NCBI GenBank assembly: GCA_016801845.1
Contig: CM028916.1
Coordinates: forward strand, 18,723,514 to 18,787,513
DNA length: 64,000 bases
DNA from: Polydactylus sextarius
Lineage: Eukaryota; Chordata; Actinopteri; Polynemidae
Direction: 5' to 3'
Below the pieces are notes generated by a model. It was not told the origin of the DNA and did no database searches. It saw only the letters and a program-made list of their open reading frames with translations. Numbering within the stretch: the first letter of the stretch is position 1; every line of letters begins with the position of its first letter. Both the position numbers and the translations under genes were made by a program. Of the stretch, positions 59,901-64,000 are shown one piece after another.

Positions 59901-60880
59901 CCCTCACTCACTTTCTTGCAACCCCCACCTCTCTAAATTTACTTTGCCACCCACCCTGACATCACTCCCTCATTTTCCATCTCTTACTTCAATTCACTCC
60001 CCCACTCCTCCCCCCTCTTCTCTCCACTCCTCTCTTGGTTAGCCTCGTTCAGAAGACGGCTTTTGTGATTGGACAGTATTTATATCAACTAGGTCCCAGT
60101 GCCACCTGGGACAATGGTCTCCAGTCAGATCCAGGTCACAGCGAGCAGAACCGCTCTTCGGCACTGCGTGGATCAGTCCAGTCCAGTCAAGTCCAGTCCA
60201 TCTGCCACACAAGCCAGCTTCACAGACAGACATAGGTACTGCACCGACTCACCCGCTGGCATCACACACACACAGGTACCCACACACACACACACACACA
60301 CACATCAGCAGGTGCTGCATCACTGCTCCTGTTTGCCTCACACTCACACTCACAGGTAGATAGATTGTGTGAGATCTGGCTGCATCATGCACACAGGTGA
60401 ATATTCACACAGAGCTTACCCCTGAGCTCAGGACAGTTGCTGCCACAGTCACATCCATTTTCACAGCAGATGGCAACACTGGCACTGATGCTGTAACACA
60501 GGTGAAGGTAAGTGGAGGCAAGGGCAATGTGCATGTTTGATAATAGTGAGGATGCAACTAGATAATATGCAGTTAATGATACCAAAATGTCAATTACTGA
60601 TCATGAGGGAGATGCAACATTTGATGACAGATGACATCACTGGCTCTTTAACACTGTGCCATTAAAGGTCCGTGAGAAGCTGAAGTAAACAAAGTGTTGA
60701 GACTTCCTCCAGTATGGGAACACTTTTTGTTTTTGAATCAAGACAGATGTAAGTAAAGGTAAAGGCTGGGTAACTCTGGTACCAGTGCTGGTACCCACTC
60801 ACCGTCAGTGTTTCAGTCAGTGGAGTAGTTTACACAGGATTACCGGGAGATAATCCATTTACAGTATTTAGAGCCATGAG
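57000..60880. other. Intergenic region between divergent RAPGEF4 and PPP1R9-like genes
   Basis: There are no exons or RNA genes. It contains a CAG-rich stretch (57978-58003), a GAGGAG purine tract (58049-58084), a pyrimidine-rich stretch (59855-60040), GTCCAGTC short repeats (60175-60200) and a CA tract (60280-60304). Any of it could hold regulatory DNA of either gene. Confidence 0.5.
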
Positions 60881-60942
60881 TCGCCATCTGTCTGTATTTA
60901 TCACAGTGAGGGAGCCGTCGGCGAACAGACAGCGCGTCTATG
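60880..60942 (+). other. Possible non-coding first exon of the PPP1R9-like gene
   Basis: A small CpG-rich block (GCCGTCGGCGAACAGACAGC) ends at a strong donor TATG/GTAAGAAG with the GT at 60943-60944. The start is arbitrary. It would splice to the acceptor at 61976, giving a 5' UTR exon. This is inference only. Confidence 0.3.
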
Positions 60943-61976
60943 GTAAGAAGAGGCTGCTAAAGGCAACGTTAGAGGCTAATATTGTCATTTAAAGGTTAAT
61001 TATACGGTTAACTTTTCTCGTTTATTGAAAAACGACAAATCAGACGTTGGTGACGACCTTTAAACTGCGCGCGCACACCGGTTAGGTCGGTGAGATTTGT
61101 TGCCTTCACGTGCTGTCGTAAATTCTAACTCTCACCCTTGTCTGCTCGTTTTAGTGACAAGTAGCCAAGACTAATGTCGCAAAATTGATTTAGACTGCTG
61201 GGCACACGGCGGTAATTTTAATGTCCACTATACTTAAATTAAAGTGAAGAGAAAGACATAACACAACCCCCATTTAGACGAAGTTAAGTTGAAATTAATT
61301 TTGCATGTTGAGAAAACAAAACAAGTGCGCATTGGACACAATCTTTGGCTCTTTATTTAACACCCCAGTCAGTCCTTTCTCCATCTCACCATCCATCACT
61401 TCTGTGTGTCCTCTTTTTTTCGATAGTCCCTGAAAGCAGCGCTCCTGCTGCAAATAAGTTAATCATAAATACCTGTGTCGATCTCCTCGGTTATCAAAAC
61501 GCCTTCGTGCCTTTGGTTTTGTATGGGAGTTGATCTTCCAGTTGCACAGAGAGAGTGAGTACCAAGTCTGCAAATAGCTGATCCTCATCACTGCGGGTAG
61601 TGGTCCGAGTCATGAGTAAGATCCTTGATTGTTTTTGTGTAGTTTGTATTTTAAACCCACTGAGTTTATAGATGATGGTTAAAGTTGTACATTTTCTCAA
61701 ACTGCATTTCCAGGAGGCTTTTGCTGAGTAAATATCAGAGCGCTACCTGAAGATTATGAAGTTTACAGACCAACAACATGCATTTGTCACCTGCTGTCAT
61801 CCAAAAAATGCAGTAACCTCTTAAAACACCAGCCCCTATTATCCCAGCACTTCTGCCTTATTGCTACAACTCTACTGTACCAGCAAATCTTCAAACATAA
61901 TCTACCAGCTCAACACTCATTCAGGTGCTTTTATTTCCTGTGAAAAGATTCCTTCACAGTTTTTTCTTCACTCCAG

Positions 61977-63850
61977 AGAACCTCAATTCTCAAATGATGC
62001 GGACAGACAGCAAAGGCCGAAGTGCCTCTCCTCACAGAATAACCTACAAGTCTGACTTCCACGCCATCAAATGTTCATTTGACACTGGGACTAGCCTACA
62101 ACAGGGGACTAAAGCTGCTGCTGCCCAGCGCTCTACTGTGCATCCAAACAGGCTGACATACAGCCTGTCGGATCCCACAATGCCTCATTCCAGCACCAGC
62201 AACATTGGCAGCAGAGGCAGGGTCCACAGCACCAGGGGGACCAAGATCAGAGACAACATCTTCCTTCAAATGGACAGCCAGCAGCTGAGACAAGACGGTG
62301 GTACAGCGCTGACTTCTGGCGCACCACCACTCCTTTCTCCTCAAAATCCAAGTCTGCAGCTTCAAACTTCACCTTTCTCTGGACCCAGACGTCAAGTCTT
62401 GAGTTCCTTGTCCATCCTAAGCACTGTGGCCAGTATTTCTACTCCAGAGTACTCTGTGCAAGACAAACCTTCCAGATCAGACGAGATAACAGATATCGAC
62501 AGAGCTGCTTTGGCTCAGAAGTTCTCTGTGACTCGGAAGTTGTTTGAAACGAAGGTGATGGAGATTGGAGGAGTTTCACAACCTGTAGCTGGCAAAGGGA
62601 GCAAAGGGATGGCAGATGGGAGAGGAGGAAGCAACCAGGTGGAAAAAGAGGAAGAAGCAAGTGGAAAAAACGAGCTCACAGAGGTGGACAGCGTTGATGA
62701 AAAGAAAACCATAAACCTACCTGTCATAAATATTTCTTCACCAAAGCCTCCAGCAACAAGGGACCCTAAATCTCCTGTATCTGATGACCTCACTGAAGCA
62801 TCCAACAAATCTCTGTCTTATCCTGACAAACATGGCCAAACCACAGAGACACAGGCTGTAGAACAGTGGGCAGGAAGCACTAATCCTGACCCCTGTTTGA
62901 CCCCTGAACCTGTGAGAGCTGAACTTGTTGATGTAAAGACAGAGTCATCCGAAAGTGACGAGAATGATGAGGAAAAGGAAAAACAAGAAAAACAAAAATT
63001 GATTGAGGATGATGAGGAAAAGTACATTAACCAAAATGTTAGTGATCGTGTGGAGGCTCTGGTGGATGATGTTTTTGAAGAAGCAAGTATGGAAACGATA
63101 CAAAGTCCTTGTAACAGAGTTGAACCAAGAACAAGAGAACGTGGGGACGTTGATCCCTCAGAAGAACACCAGAGGAAATTATCCACCAGCATGCCAAGTG
63201 AAAGAGAGACTGAAGATGACGAAGAAAGTAGAAGAGACAAGTATCAGCAGGTGAATGAAGAATGGGAGGGGGAAAGGGAGGAGCAGATCGGAGAGTTCAT
63301 TGCAAAAAAGAAGTCAACAGAAAAGGGGGACAAGAAGAAAAAGTCAGATGCAGGAGTGGAAGAAAATGCTGAAAGGAAAGAGAAGACCATGATACAAGAG
63401 GAGGATGTAGACAAGCTGGTTGAGGAAAAGAGGGAAGATGAAAGTGGAGAGGAAGAATGTAAACATCAAGAGATCGAAAGAGGTGAAAAAGAAGAAAAAA
63501 ATGAGAAAGAAGAAGGTACAACGTCTGAAAATGTCAACAAGGAGGTGAAGCACGTGGCATGCAGAGAAGGTAGTGATGGAAAAGATGACACTCGAGGAGG
63601 AGGCGAAGCTGACCAGACAGGATCTACAGTAATCTGTGGGATTGAGAACAAGGCTTTTGTGTATGATCAGGAATCCCAGCGTCATCCAAAGCATTCACCG
63701 TCAACAAGACAAGACTCTGGAAACTCTCTGCATGCAGGAAATCAGGTTTTATTACAATATGAGGAAATTCCTGGCATTTCTGATCAGGAGGATGAGGATG
63801 TATCAGAAGCAGACAAGAGAAAGGTCAGGTTCTCCTCAGCACCAATCAAG
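61977..63850 (+). CDS. Neurabin-like PPP1R9 family protein, first coding exon (3'-partial)
   Basis: Neurabins are F-actin-binding scaffolds that dock protein phosphatase 1 in dendritic spines and at cell junctions. The exon follows a strong acceptor (TTTTTTCTTCACTCCAG, ending 61976) and has 17 nt before ATG 61994. A second Met follows directly. It ends at 63850 with donor GTAAGA. It encodes 619 residues in phase 0. The N-terminus RSASPHRITYKSDFHAIKCS matches the actin-binding start of neurabin-1 (RSASPHRNAYRTEFQALKS). IRDNIFLQMD and FSVTRKLFETKVMEIGG match later neurabin motifs. The exon closes YEEIPGISDQ...KVRFSSAPIK, the PP1-docking RVxF site (KIKFSSAPIKV in neurabin-1). A Glu/Lys-rich disordered insert of about 300 residues lies between. 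PDZ and coiled-coil exons are outside the window. PPP1R9A-like is more likely than spinophilin. Confidence 0.87.
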
Positions 63851-64000
63851 GTAAGAAAAAGACTCGTAATTAAAGCATATATTGTTCACTGTATTGACAG
63901 GCCTGCATTTGAAGAAGCTCCTTCTCGTAGACTTGTGTGTATCTGTCAGTTCCTACACTAGTGAGAGAAGCTTTAGCCTAAAGCAATGTTTTCTTAGCCA

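Noticed and set aside
62096..63694. Minus-strand frames opposite the neurabin-like exon
   Set aside because: Ser/Leu/Phe-rich antisense of Glu/Lys codons; the plus strand has the family motifs and splice sites.

Overview
This is a vertebrate nuclear window and almost certainly teleost fish DNA. All four genes are split by GT-AG introns, most only 70-700 bp long, and dinucleotide microsatellites are abundant. A teleost-type interspersed repeat and a short hAT-like MITE sit in introns. There are no bacterial-type operons, CRISPR arrays or RNA genes.

Layout: (1) 205-23395, plus strand: the last 69 exons (3258 codons plus stop, every junction in frame) of an axonemal outer-arm dynein heavy chain of the DNAH9/DNAH11/DNAH17 group. 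About 1200 N-terminal residues lie upstream of the window. (2) 24135-33917, minus strand: a complete 11-exon MAP3K20 (ZAK) gene of 659 codons. Its only visible 3' end is the ZAK-beta-type terminal exon, and there is no room for the ZAK-alpha SAM-domain exons before the convergent dynein gene. (3) 36524-56777, minus strand: a complete 30-exon RAPGEF4 (EPAC2) gene of 996 codons, with the order CNB-A, DEP, CNB-B, REM, RA, CDC25 homology. One of its introns looks like a minor-spliceosome AT-AC intron. (4) 61977-63850, plus strand: the large first coding exon (619 codons, ending in a GTAAG donor) of a neurabin-like PPP1R9 gene, closing with a PP1-docking KVRF motif. The PDZ and coiled-coil exons lie beyond the window.

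RAPGEF4 followed by MAP3K20 on the same strand is the arrangement of human 2q31, next to HOXD. A DNAH9/11/17-type dynein and a PPP1R9 gene are not neighbours of that pair in human, but their relatives lie on the HOXA and HOXB chromosomes (7 and 17). The window therefore looks like a fish copy of the HOXD paralogon that kept members lost in tetrapods. The genes are not functionally linked: ciliary motor, stress and mechanical-strain MAP3K, cAMP-activated Rap GEF, and actin/PP1 scaffold.

Most noteworthy: the beta-only ZAK gene with an amplified repeat in its terminal exon, the AT-AC intron in RAPGEF4, and the unexpected dynein and neurabin neighbours. Comparisons with human proteins are from memory; no search was run.
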